DNA from: BJGO01 sp039810885
Lineage (GTDB): Bacteria; Bacteroidota; Bacteroidia; Chitinophagales; UBA10324
DNA: 26,278 nucleotides
Direction of reading: 5' to 3'
Assembly (NCBI GenBank): GCA_039810885.1
Contig: JBDHXV010000038.1
Location: 1 to 26,278, forward strand
In this document: piece after piece, positions 16,943 through 24,143 of the stretch
How the letters are laid out: each line of letters begins with the position of its first letter
Numbering within the stretch: the first letter of the stretch is position 1
The notes under the pieces: generated by a model
The model's database searches: none
Told to the model about the DNA's origin: nothing
The model's input: only the letters and a program-made list of their open reading frames with translations
Position numbers and translations under genes: made by a program

Positions 16943-18616
16943 TCAACCATGCATTGAAATAAGAAATTCCTCATTCGACTTGGTTCCTTTCATCTGCTCT
17001 AATAAGAACCGCATAGATTCTTCGGAAGTCATATCTGCAAGATGATTTCTTAAAATCCACATACGCTGCATAGTATCGCGATCGTGAAGTAAATCATCTC
17101 TTCTCGTGCTGGAGCTTATTACATCAATTGCGGGGAATATCCTCTTATTTGCAAGTTTTCTATCAAGTTGAAGCTCCATGTTGCCCGTACCTTTAAATTC
17201 TTCGAAAATAACTTCGTCCATTCGGGAGCCGGTATCAATTAATGCTGTAGCCAATATGGTTAGCGAGCCGCCACGTTCAATATTGCGAGCAGCACCAAAA
17301 AATTGCTTAGGCTTTTGCATAGCATTTGCTTCCACGCCGCCCGAAAGGACTTTTCCCGATGCAGGGGCCACGGTGTTATGTGCACGCGCTAAGCGAGTAA
17401 TGGAGTCAAGTAGAATAACGACATCATGGCCGCATTCTACCATTCGTTTTGCTTTTTCTAAAACAATGCTGGCTACCTTTACGTGGCGTTCTGCTGGCTC
17501 GTCAAAGGTGGAGGCGATTACCTCTCCTCTAATACTGCGCTCCATGTCGGTAACTTCTTCTGGGCGCTCATCTACAAGGAGCACCATTAGATAGCATTCA
17601 GGGTGATTGGCCGCTATAGCATTAGCTATTTCTTTCAATAAATTTGTTTTACCCGTTTTGGGCTGAGCTACAATTAAGCCTCGTTGCCCTTTCCCTATTG
17701 GAGTAAATAAATCAATTATACGTGTTGAATAGTTTGTAGGAGAGTTAAATAAAGTCAACTTTTGATTCGGGAAAAGTGGAGTTAAATAATCAAATGCCAC
17801 GCGATCTCTAACCTCGTTTGGCGCCTTACCATTTACAGATTCAACTCTAACTAGGGCGAAATACTTTTCTCCTTCCTTTGGTGGGCGAACGCTGCCGATT
17901 ACGGTATCTCCATTTTTAATTCCAAATAACTTTATTTGTGATGGTGATACATAAACATCGTCGGGTGAGCTGAGATAACTATAATCTGAAGAACGCAGGA
18001 ACCCGTATCCCTCCGCCATAATTTCCAATACGCCTTCGCCGGTAACGGCTCCGTCTAAATCAATATTGAATGCCGATTCTTTCTTAGCCGGAGGTGTCGG
18101 GTTTTGAGCAGGTTGTTGTCGTTGAACCGTGCTCTCAGGCGAAGTTTCATTTGTTGGGCTGGTGGGGATTACAGGCTTTGGTGTATGGGATTCTTGGTTT
18201 CTTTTTTCGTAATGCTGGGTTGAGGTGGCGGGGGCGTTTCCTTTCGATAAATCAGCAGTATAGATGGTCCCGCGTTGTGGCACTTCTTTGAGAGGTTGCT
18301 TTTCAAGTGGAGCTTCAACTTGTTTTTCAGCAACCTCAGGCGGAGTGCTCTTCTCGGATCTTGCTTCTGGTGTTGCTTCCTCTTCCTTTTTTCTTTTTAT
18401 ACGAGTACGCTTCGGCTTTTCCGCAGCTATTTCTTTTTCTGTAGAAGTATTAACTTTTTCAGCGTTAGAGACATCAGGGGAAATAGCTTGTTGGTCAAGA
18501 ATTTTATAGATCAAGTCTTCTTTTTTGAGCTTGTCGTTATTTATAATTTTTAACTTTTCAGCAATTTCCTTCAATTCAGGTAGAGGCATCTCTGTCAACT
18601 CTAAAATAGTATGCAT
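16943..18616 (-). CDS. rho: Transcription termination factor Rho
   Basis: A 557-residue Rho, a hexameric RNA-dependent ATPase/translocase that ends transcription. Residues 1-42 are the Rho N-terminal helical domain. Residues ~45-185 are a low-complexity charged/Pro/Gln/Thr stretch, probably disordered. The cold-shock-like RNA-binding domain (~191-265) contains GYGFLRS and DVYVSPSQI. The ATPase core has the Walker A loop QPKTGKT (318-324), LLVDERPEEVTD, the Walker B strand VVILLDSITRLARA, and the Q/R-loop region SGGVEANAMQKPKQFFGAARNIE. E. coli Rho is 419 residues; the extra length is nearly all the insertion, a feature known from Bacteroidota Rho proteins. It is divergent from serS across 225 bp. 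Confidence 0.96.
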   Translation of the reverse strand: MHTILELTEMPLPELKEIAEKLKIINNDKLKKEDLIYKILDQQAISPDVSNAEKVNTSTEKEIAAEKPKRTRIKRKKEEEATPEARSEKSTPPEVAEKQVEAPLEKQPLKEVPQRGTIYTADLSKGNAPATSTQHYEKRNQESHTPKPVIPTSPTNETSPESTVQRQQPAQNPTPPAKKESAFNIDLDGAVTGEGVLEIMAEGYGFLRSSDYSYLSSPDDVYVSPSQIKLFGIKNGDTVIGSVRPPKEGEKYFALVRVESVNGKAPNEVRDRVAFDYLTPLFPNQKLTLFNSPTNYSTRIIDLFTPIGKGQRGLIVAQPKTGKTNLLKEIANAIAANHPECYLMVLLVDERPEEVTDMERSIRGEVIASTFDEPAERHVKVASIVLEKAKRMVECGHDVVILLDSITRLARAHNTVAPASGKVLSGGVEANAMQKPKQFFGAARNIERGGSLTILATALIDTGSRMDEVIFEEFKGTGNMELQLDRKLANKRIFPAIDVISSSTRRDDLLHDRDTMQRMWILRNHLADMTSEESMRFLLEQMKGTKSNEEFLISMHG

Positions 18617-18678
18617 GGTGGAATGAGTATAAAATGTACGTAGTTGGGGATCAAAAAAACAAATTCAATCGGGCAGTA

Positions 18679-18722
18679 AATTATTCTGGAATAATTATGC
18701 TCATAGGATTAACGGCATAATT
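18679..18722. promoter_or_regulatory. Two overlapping inverted repeats in the rho/serS divergent region
   Basis: First dyad: AATTATTC-TG-GAATAATT (18679-18696). Second dyad: AATTATGC (18693-18700) with GCATAATT (18715-18722), 14-nt spacer. They share bases 18693-18696. They lie 63-106 bp upstream of rho and more than 110 bp upstream of serS, so they could be an operator or a structure in the rho leader. They are AT-rich, so chance is possible. Confidence 0.3.
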
Positions 18723-18799
18723 TAAGATGTAAAAGTAATTTATTGAATGAAATTACCAAATGAAATTAAAAGAGAAACGCCGACCCTATCCATTTCCTA

Positions 18800-18807
18800 T
18801 ATCTTTG
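18800..18807 (+). promoter_or_regulatory. -7 promoter element (TATCTTTG) of serS
   Basis: TATCTTTG matches TAnnTTTG and ends 34 nt before the serS ATG at 18842. Confidence 0.5.
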
Positions 18808-18841
18808 TCGCCCTAAATTTTGTAATTCTACTCTTATTAAA

Positions 18842-20113
18842 ATGCTCCAACTATCCGTTATTCTAAATCAAAAAGAAGAAGTCATTAAACGATTGAATAC
18901 AAAGCACTACAATGCAGCTTTGGTCATTGAAGAAATAGAGAAAACAGATGAGAAAAGAAGAAAATCACAAGCAGAATTAGATCAGCTATTAGCAATATCT
19001 AATGCGGTATCTAAAGAGATTGGGCTGCTAATGTCTCAAGGGAAAAAGGAAGAAGCCGAAGCCAGAAAACAAGAAGTACTTCGCCACAAAGACCGCACAC
19101 AGGAATTGCAAGCGCAAAAAGCGAAGTTTGAAGACGACTTGCTAATGCTTCAGGTTAAGCTGCCCAATATGCCCTCTCCTTTGGTGCCGCAGGGAAAGAC
19201 CCCTGAAGACAATGTGGTGCTAAGAACCGGCGGTCCGGATATAACACTACACTCTGGAGCAAAACCACATTGGGAGCTAGCAACACAATATAAGCTCATT
19301 GATTTTGAATTAGGAAATAAAATAACCGGAGCAGGGTTTCCTGTTTATATGGGAAAAGGTGCCAAACTGCAGCGAGCATTAATCTCTTATTTTTTGGAAA
19401 GGGCAAATGAACAAGGGTACCTTGAAATTCAACCACCTCTTATGGTAAATGCGGCATCGGGATTTGGCACGGGCCAATTACCCGATAAAGATGCCCAGAT
19501 GTATCACGTTGCAGAAGATGGCTTTTATCTTATCCCTACAGCAGAAGTGCCGGTTACAAACATTTACAGAGATGTTACTATTAAAGAAGAAGACTTCCCG
19601 ATTAAGATGACAGGTTATACCCCCTGCTTTCGCCGTGAAGCGGGCTCGTATGGGAAAGATGTGCGGGGGCTAAACAGATTACACCAATTCGATAAGGTTG
19701 AGATTGTTCAACTTGCGCATCCTGAAAACTCATACAAGATATTAGACGAAATGGTGAATTATGTTGAATCATTGGTGCAATCTTTAGGATTGAAATACCG
19801 CATCCTGCGATTATGTGGCGGGGATATGAGCTTTGCCTCTGCATTGACGTATGACTTTGAGGTATATAGTGTGGCTCAAAACAGATGGTTAGAAGTGAGT
19901 TCGGTTTCTAACTTTGAAACATTTCAAAGTAGTCGAATGAAGTTGAAGTATAAGGATAAAAATGGTAAAACGCACTTAGCACATACCTTAAATGGCAGCG
20001 CTCTGGCGTTACCGCGCATAGTAGCAGCAATACTGGAAACTTACCAAAAAGAAGATGGCATCGAAATACCCGAAGTGTTATGGAAATATACCGGTTGGAA
20101 AAAGATAAGTTAG
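18842..20113 (+). CDS. serS: Seryl-tRNA synthetase
   Basis: A 423-residue class II synthetase that charges tRNA-Ser (and tRNA-Sec where present). Residues ~1-105 are the tRNA-binding antiparallel coiled coil. The catalytic domain has PTAEVPVTN (TxE serine-binding loop), motif 2 as PCFRREAGSYGKDVRGL, and motif 3 as LNGSALALPRIVAAILE. SSVSNFETFQSSRMKLKY is the conserved SerRS segment after the ATP site. Length is normal. The stop overlaps the clpS stop on the other strand by 4 bp. Confidence 0.97.
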   Translation: MLQLSVILNQKEEVIKRLNTKHYNAALVIEEIEKTDEKRRKSQAELDQLLAISNAVSKEIGLLMSQGKKEEAEARKQEVLRHKDRTQELQAQKAKFEDDLLMLQVKLPNMPSPLVPQGKTPEDNVVLRTGGPDITLHSGAKPHWELATQYKLIDFELGNKITGAGFPVYMGKGAKLQRALISYFLERANEQGYLEIQPPLMVNAASGFGTGQLPDKDAQMYHVAEDGFYLIPTAEVPVTNIYRDVTIKEEDFPIKMTGYTPCFRREAGSYGKDVRGLNRLHQFDKVEIVQLAHPENSYKILDEMVNYVESLVQSLGLKYRILRLCGGDMSFASALTYDFEVYSVAQNRWLEVSSVSNFETFQSSRMKLKYKDKNGKTHLAHTLNGSALALPRIVAAILETYQKEDGIEIPEVLWKYTGWKKIS

Positions 20114-20403
20114 AATCGCACCTCAGTCTTTAACTCTATTTCTTCTAAAATGCCACTCACTTTAAGACACTTTTCAATATTGCCTTGATAGACCTTGCAT
20201 ACTCCTTTTGTGTGTACATCCCACGCCATACTATCGGCAACCTCCATTGTGCATCCGATCGCAAGTATAAGTTGGGTTATGACTTCATCAAAAGTGTGCC
20301 ACTCATCATTGTAAAGAAGTACATGCGCTTGTAATAAGAGATCAACATCAGGCGTTGAAACTTGAACTTGTATTTCTTCGTTAGGCAGTGACATAAGAAA
20401 CAT
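20110..20403 (-). CDS. clpS: ATP-dependent Clp protease adaptor ClpS
   Basis: A 97-residue ClpS-like adaptor that delivers N-degron substrates to ClpAP or ClpCP. VLLYNDEWHTFDEVITQLI carries the N-D-acid motif (N32, D33, E34) that binds the substrate alpha-amino group, and DVHTKG gives the conserved His (H64). The N-terminal tail needed for handing over substrates is short. The start is uncertain: Met1 at 20403 or Met4 at 20394. A TAAATTTG element 4 nt upstream of 20403, if real, would favour 20394. It is convergent with serS, overlapping by 4 bp. The C-terminus EELKTEV-like end is diverged, as in other Bacteroidota homologues. Confidence 0.87.
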   Translation of the reverse strand: MFLMSLPNEEIQVQVSTPDVDLLLQAHVLLYNDEWHTFDEVITQLILAIGCTMEVADSMAWDVHTKGVCKVYQGNIEKCLKVSGILEEIELKTEVRF

Positions 20404-20407
20404 TCAA

Positions 20408-20415
20408 CAAATTTA
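20408..20415 (-). promoter_or_regulatory. Possible -7 promoter element (TAAATTTG) of clpS
   Basis: Minus-strand TAAATTTG matches TAnnTTTG but lies only 4 nt before the first clpS ATG (20403), and 13 nt before the second (20394). It may be a coincidence in an AT-rich gap. Confidence 0.25.
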
Positions 20416-20446
20416 TTTGACTAATGTAACTAAAATATAGAGAGCA

Positions 20447-21079
20447 TTACGAACAAAGGAGTGATGGTAGCCGGGTACTTATCTCTTCAGTTTGTTTGAG
20501 ATGATGAGTTATAATGCTTAATTTATTGGCAGCTTCAATGTGCTGAATACTATCATCAATGAATAGAGTTTGTGCCGGAATTAAATTATTCTCTTGGAGG
20601 ACAAATTGAAATATTGCGGCATCAGGCTTGCGCATTTGGATCTCATGAGAATAGTAAGCTCTTGAGAAAAGCGCATCCAAAGATTCAACAGAAAAGGTGT
20701 TGCTTATTAACTGTTGATATACTCTATAATGTATAATATTGGTATTACTAAGCAAGTACAGGCGATAACGTTTCCGCAAGCTTTGCAACATATAAAATCG
20801 TTGTACGGGAAAATCGAGAAGAAGCGCATTCCACGCCTGATCAATATCGGTATCGCTTAACTGCACACGAGAAAGCGATCGCAGCGCATTACGAAACTCT
20901 ACATCAGTTATTAGTCCTTTCTCAAACTGTTGTGATATGGTATTTTGTAGATATTGGCTGAATATGTTTTCAAAATTCGGAATACCGAGGCGATGAAAGG
21001 CCTGAATGGTATTTTGATAGTTAATATTCAATAAGACACCGCCTAGATCAAAGATTATATTTTGGATATTTTGTTTCAA
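20447..21079 (-). CDS. HAD-superfamily hydrolase (subfamily IA-like phosphatase)
   Basis: A 210-residue HAD hydrolase. Motif I is IIFDLGGVLLN, with nucleophile D11; the second position is Gly (13) instead of Asp, as in the common FDLGGVL branch of subfamily IA. Motif II is YLLSNT, the motif III lysine is in RKPDAAIF, and motif IV is LFIDDS. A four-helix cap lies at about 15-95. Substrates of this branch are typically small phosphorylated metabolites, and none can be assigned. The start is TTG at 21079: eight codons upstream is a TAG and there is no ATG before motif I. It is divergent from the tRNA gene. Confidence 0.85.
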   Translation of the reverse strand: MKQNIQNIIFDLGGVLLNINYQNTIQAFHRLGIPNFENIFSQYLQNTISQQFEKGLITDVEFRNALRSLSRVQLSDTDIDQAWNALLLDFPVQRFYMLQSLRKRYRLYLLSNTNIIHYRVYQQLISNTFSVESLDALFSRAYYSHEIQMRKPDAAIFQFVLQENNLIPAQTLFIDDSIQHIEAANKLSIITHHLKQTEEISTRLPSLLCS

Positions 21080-21104
21080 AGCTTCCTTGTGCGTAAAATT
21101 ATTC

Positions 21105-21112
21105 TATTTTTG
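21105..21112 (+). promoter_or_regulatory. -7 promoter element (TATTTTTG) of the tRNA gene
   Basis: TATTTTTG matches TAnnTTTG and ends 18 nt before the tRNA. A TTG at 21087-21089 is 15 bp upstream, shorter than the usual ~19-bp spacing. It is the only promoter-like match upstream of both the tRNA and the next gene. Confidence 0.5.
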
Positions 21113-21130
21113 CCCCGCTGAAAAATTGCA

Positions 21131-21204
21131 GGGCCTATAGCTCAGTTGGTTAGAGCACCTGACTCATAATCAGGGGGTCCCAGGTTCAAGCCCTGGTGGG
21201 CCCA
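21131..21204 (+). tRNA. tRNA with CAU anticodon, probably tRNA-Ile2 (lysidine) or elongator tRNA-Met
   Basis: A 74-nt cloverleaf: acceptor GGGCCTA/TGGGCCC, D arm GCTC/GAGC, anticodon stem CCTGA/TCAGG with loop CTCATAA (CAT at 21165-21167), variable GGGTC, T arm CCAGG-TTCAAGC-CCTGG, discriminator A. All stems pair, allowing one T-G in the acceptor. CCA is not encoded. The GGGCCTATAGCTCAG start resembles bacterial tRNA-Ile(GAU), which favours the AUA-reading tRNA-Ile2 whose C34 is changed to lysidine by TilS. Elongator Met cannot be excluded; three G-C pairs at the acceptor end argue against nothing here except the initiator, which has an unpaired first position. Confidence 0.95.
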
Positions 21205-21222
21205 CTCGTAATTATAAATATC

Positions 21223-22083
21223 ATGAAAAAAACGTTCCTGTTATTAATTCTAATTGTGAGTGTTTCAGTTGTTTATGGACAGCAAATTCAAAACAATGGT
21301 TTTGAAGAATGGACGAGCGACTCTCTTCCTAACCCGGTGGGGTATGCAACCTTTAATCAATTGTTAGATGAGCCCTTTGTTACTCAGTCAACAGACGCTC
21401 ACAGTGGAAGCTATTCAGTAAAACTACAGACGAGAGATGTAAATATCGGACGAGTATCGGCACTAATGTTTAGTAGTAATGATCCCTCAGCGTTTTCTTT
21501 TGGTGTACCATACAACGTGAGGCCAATCAAAGTTACCGGATGGGCAAAGTACAACGTACCGGGAATAGATACCTCTACATTTGCAATAACATTGATGCAC
21601 TATAATGAAGCGGCGCTACAATCTGAAGAGGTGGGATCCGTTCAACTTTATTTTACCGGAGTACAAAATTCATGGAATGCCTTCACAGCAGACTTTGAAT
21701 ACAGTTTGACAGACATCCCGGACACGATTATTGTGTTTGCTTCAACATCTATTACAGACTCCGCAAATCAACAACTATCTGCACTTTGGTTAGATGATAT
21801 TATGATAGAAGGAGGAACAGGAGTAATGGTATCAAATCCGATTGTGTTAGGCGGATTATTTACTTACCCCAATCCGGCTAGTGGGACTATTAGTCTTTAT
21901 ACCCCTGACTTCAATTATGGAGACTATATCGAGGTCCGAGATTTGGCTGGGCGTGTATTGACGTCAAAGAATATTATTAGCAATAATACAGTAATGAATC
22001 TTAATATGCCTGGAATGTATATTGTTGAAGTGAAGAGTATAAATGGAGTTACGCTGAGAAGAAATAAAATTATTAATCAATAA
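21223..22083 (+). CDS. T9SS type A secreted protein with N-terminal jelly-roll/PCMD-like domain
   Basis: A 286-residue exported protein. Signal peptide MKKTFLLLILIVSVSVVYG, with cleavage before QQ. The N-terminal region (~25-205), from NNGFEEWTSDSLPNPVGYAT to LWLDDIMIEGG, resembles the beta-sandwich carbohydrate-binding-like (PCMD-type) domains of Bacteroidota. The C-terminal ~72 residues start with TYPNPASGTISLYTP and contain YIEVRDLAGRVL and MPGMYIVEVKS, the type A sorting domain that sends proteins through the T9SS to the surface. The ATG at 21223 gives the signal peptide at once; a longer frame would start inside the tRNA. Only 18 nt separate it from the tRNA. Function is unknown; a glycan-binding surface protein is a guess. 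Confidence 0.85.
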   Translation: MKKTFLLLILIVSVSVVYGQQIQNNGFEEWTSDSLPNPVGYATFNQLLDEPFVTQSTDAHSGSYSVKLQTRDVNIGRVSALMFSSNDPSAFSFGVPYNVRPIKVTGWAKYNVPGIDTSTFAITLMHYNEAALQSEEVGSVQLYFTGVQNSWNAFTADFEYSLTDIPDTIIVFASTSITDSANQQLSALWLDDIMIEGGTGVMVSNPIVLGGLFTYPNPASGTISLYTPDFNYGDYIEVRDLAGRVLTSKNIISNNTVMNLNMPGMYIVEVKSINGVTLRRNKIINQ

Positions 22084-22225
22084 ACAAGAGCGTTGTAAGC
22101 CCTCGCCGACTTAAATAAGTAAAGCTCATACAGCTCATAAAGAATCTCGCTGTTATACTCATGATTAAAAGGGCTCGGGAGGTTGTTCTATCAGATTTAA
22201 TACAGTACAATAAGCGTGTTCTATA

Positions 22226-22233
22226 TACATTTG
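22226..22233 (+). promoter_or_regulatory. -7 promoter element (TACATTTG) of the downstream methyltransferase
   Basis: TACATTTG matches TAnnTTTG and lies 78 nt before the ATG at 22312, leaving a long leader that ends in a purine-rich AGAGGAAAAGG just before the start. The rest of the 22084-22311 gap shows no gene. Confidence 0.4.
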
Positions 22234-22311
22234 CTACTCTTAAAGATGATAGCATTTCTTTCTGATTAGAACAGAACATGCACAAAGGTCTAATAAAAGA
22301 GAGGAAAAGGT

Positions 22312-23103
22312 ATGTTTGAATTTCATAAGGACAAAGAGCGATACTTTAAGCAACAAACAGATAATGCAAAAGAATATGTTTTGCCCTTTATCGAATCAGT
22401 AAAGCCCCTAAAGAAAGACATGCGAGTGTTGGAAGTGGGGTGTGCAGAGGCCGGAGTATTAAAGGCTTTTCTGGACAAAGGACTCACCGGCGTGGGAGTG
22501 GAGTTGATAGATTATCGTGCAACCCTGGCGAAAGAATTTTTGAAAGACGAGATTGAAAAAGGACGAGCACGAATCATCTCAAAGAATATTTATGATGATT
22601 CTTTTAAGGACGAGTTTGTTCAGGGCTTCGATCTTATTGTGTTAAAAGATGTTATTGAGCATATTCATAATCAACAACGGGCTATCATAAGGCTGAAAGA
22701 ATTTCTAAAACCAGACGGAGCGATTTTTTTCGGATTCCCGCCTTGGCAAATGCCTTTTGGGGGACATCAGCAGATATGTAAAAGCAAGTGGTTATCCAAA
22801 CTTCCGTACTACCACTTATTGCCCGCCTCATTATACAAATGGATACTCCAGATGGGCGGCGAGTCTAAGTTAAACATTGATGAATTGTTGGAAGTAAAAG
22901 AAACGGGGATTAGCATCGAGCGCTTTGAAAGGTGCGTGCGTGATGCCGGCTTGATTGTCAAAAAAAGAACCTATTATTTAATTAATCCTATCTACAAATA
23001 TAAGTTTGGCTTGAAGGCGAAAAAGCAGAATGCTTTTGTGGCAAGCATTCCGGTGGTCAGAAACTATTTTACCACCTGCATGTATTATGTAGTGGGTCGT
23101 TAA
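22312..23103 (+). CDS. Class I SAM-dependent methyltransferase
   Basis: A 263-residue cytoplasmic methyltransferase. Motif I is VLEVGCAEAG (39-48), followed by GVGVELI for SAM ribose binding, VLKDVIEHI (motif IV), and FFGFPPWQMPFGGHQQ. The C-terminal ~100 residues form a family-specific cap with a hydrophobic SLYKWILQMGG helix. Related proteins with a LKPDGAIFFG strand are common in surface-polysaccharide loci. It is convergent with a sugar-dehydrogenase gene, overlapping 4 bp, which is compatible with sugar or glycolipid methylation, but the substrate is not visible. Confidence 0.82.
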   Translation: MFEFHKDKERYFKQQTDNAKEYVLPFIESVKPLKKDMRVLEVGCAEAGVLKAFLDKGLTGVGVELIDYRATLAKEFLKDEIEKGRARIISKNIYDDSFKDEFVQGFDLIVLKDVIEHIHNQQRAIIRLKEFLKPDGAIFFGFPPWQMPFGGHQQICKSKWLSKLPYYHLLPASLYKWILQMGGESKLNIDELLEVKETGISIERFERCVRDAGLIVKKRTYYLINPIYKYKFGLKAKKQNAFVASIPVVRNYFTTCMYYVVGR

Positions 23104-24116
23104 ACTCTTTTTGCTGCTTCATACATTCGTTCAATGATATGTACTACGCGCATGCCATCTTCAGCACTGGTCATAACCTCACTTTTCCCGTTCAGAGTAT
23201 CAACAACATTTTGAATAACCTTATCATGATTGGACATAGAGCCCTGATAGTACCCGTAATCATTTGCCGGGCCTTCTTGTGGGAGGTTTGTAATATCGAA
23301 CCCTTCTGTGCGCTGATACTCTAACTTATTCAAATATTGTCCCCCTAGTTTGATAGTAGCATGTTCAGCAAACACGGTAATAGAACCTTCCATGTTTTTT
23401 TTATAACTGTTTGTAGTGTAATTAAAAGAACCAAGAGTTCCATCAAGAAAAGAAAAGGTAAAGACTCCGCTGTCTTCAAATGCAATTAACCCCCTGTGAT
23501 TCGCATTGGTGATAATGCCATTGATGCCCTTAATATCTCCAAACAGATAATAAAAGATATCAATGAAGTGGCTGAATTGTGTATATAGCGTTCCTCCGTC
23601 CATCTCTTTAGTCCCCTTCCAGTTAGAGCGAGAATAGTATTCCGGGCCTCTATTCCAAAAGCAATTAACTACAACCATAAAAACCCTTCCCAGTTTTCCG
23701 GCATCAACAAGTTCTTTTAAGGCTTGAACAGGGGCATTATATCGATTTTGTTTTACAACAAAAATCTTTTTCCCCTTTTTTTCGGCAAGATCAATTAAGT
23801 ATTGTGCTTCCGATGATTTTAGGGTGATAGGCTTTTCAATTACAACGTGTTTGCTTGCCTCTAATACGGCTTTAGCAGAGGGGAAGTGATCTCCATTGGG
23901 AGAGCAAACACACACAACATCTATACCGAGAGTTTGCAGGAGATCATTAAGAGTATCATTAAGAGGAACGCTTGAGAAAGACTTTTTAAACTCATGGTAC
24001 TTGGCGGTGTCAATATCATAAACGCCCAACAAGTCAGCATTCGGATTTTCTAAAATGTGTTTTGCATGCCTTGTTCCTATGTATCCACACCCGATAATTC
24101 CGAAGCCTATTTTCAA
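23100..24116 (-). CDS. Gfo/Idh/MocA oxidoreductase, WlbA/WbpB-like
   Basis: A 338-residue NAD(P)-dependent dehydrogenase. The Rossmann motif is GIIGCGYIGTRH (6-17), the catalytic EKP motif is 94-96, and the C-terminal dehydrogenase domain has NCFWNRGPEYY and GGTLYTQFSHFIDIF. The segment after EKP (QNRYNAPVQALKELVDAGKLGR) resembles WlbA/WbpB, which oxidise C3 of UDP-GlcNAcA on the way to diacetamido-uronic acids of O-antigen. I infer a nucleotide-sugar 3-dehydrogenase; partner transaminase and acetyltransferase genes are not in the window. The start is TTG at 24116: TAA is the second codon upstream and no ATG precedes the Rossmann motif. It lies 27 bp after the receiver gene. Confidence 0.85.
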   Translation of the reverse strand: MKIGFGIIGCGYIGTRHAKHILENPNADLLGVYDIDTAKYHEFKKSFSSVPLNDTLNDLLQTLGIDVVCVCSPNGDHFPSAKAVLEASKHVVIEKPITLKSSEAQYLIDLAEKKGKKIFVVKQNRYNAPVQALKELVDAGKLGRVFMVVVNCFWNRGPEYYSRSNWKGTKEMDGGTLYTQFSHFIDIFYYLFGDIKGINGIITNANHRGLIAFEDSGVFTFSFLDGTLGSFNYTTNSYKKNMEGSITVFAEHATIKLGGQYLNKLEYQRTEGFDITNLPQEGPANDYGYYQGSMSNHDKVIQNVVDTLNGKSEVMTSAEDGMRVVHIIERMYEAAKRV

Positions 24117-24143
24117 TACTTATATATTTAGGTTAATGAATAA

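Noticed and set aside
17178..17594. 138-codon plus-strand frame inside rho
   Set aside because: Antisense shadow of the conserved Rho ATPase core.
22084..22311. Small gene on the minus strand (22073-22285 frame)
   Set aside because: Cysteine/serine-rich product without any motif; the region reads as intergenic with a promoter element.
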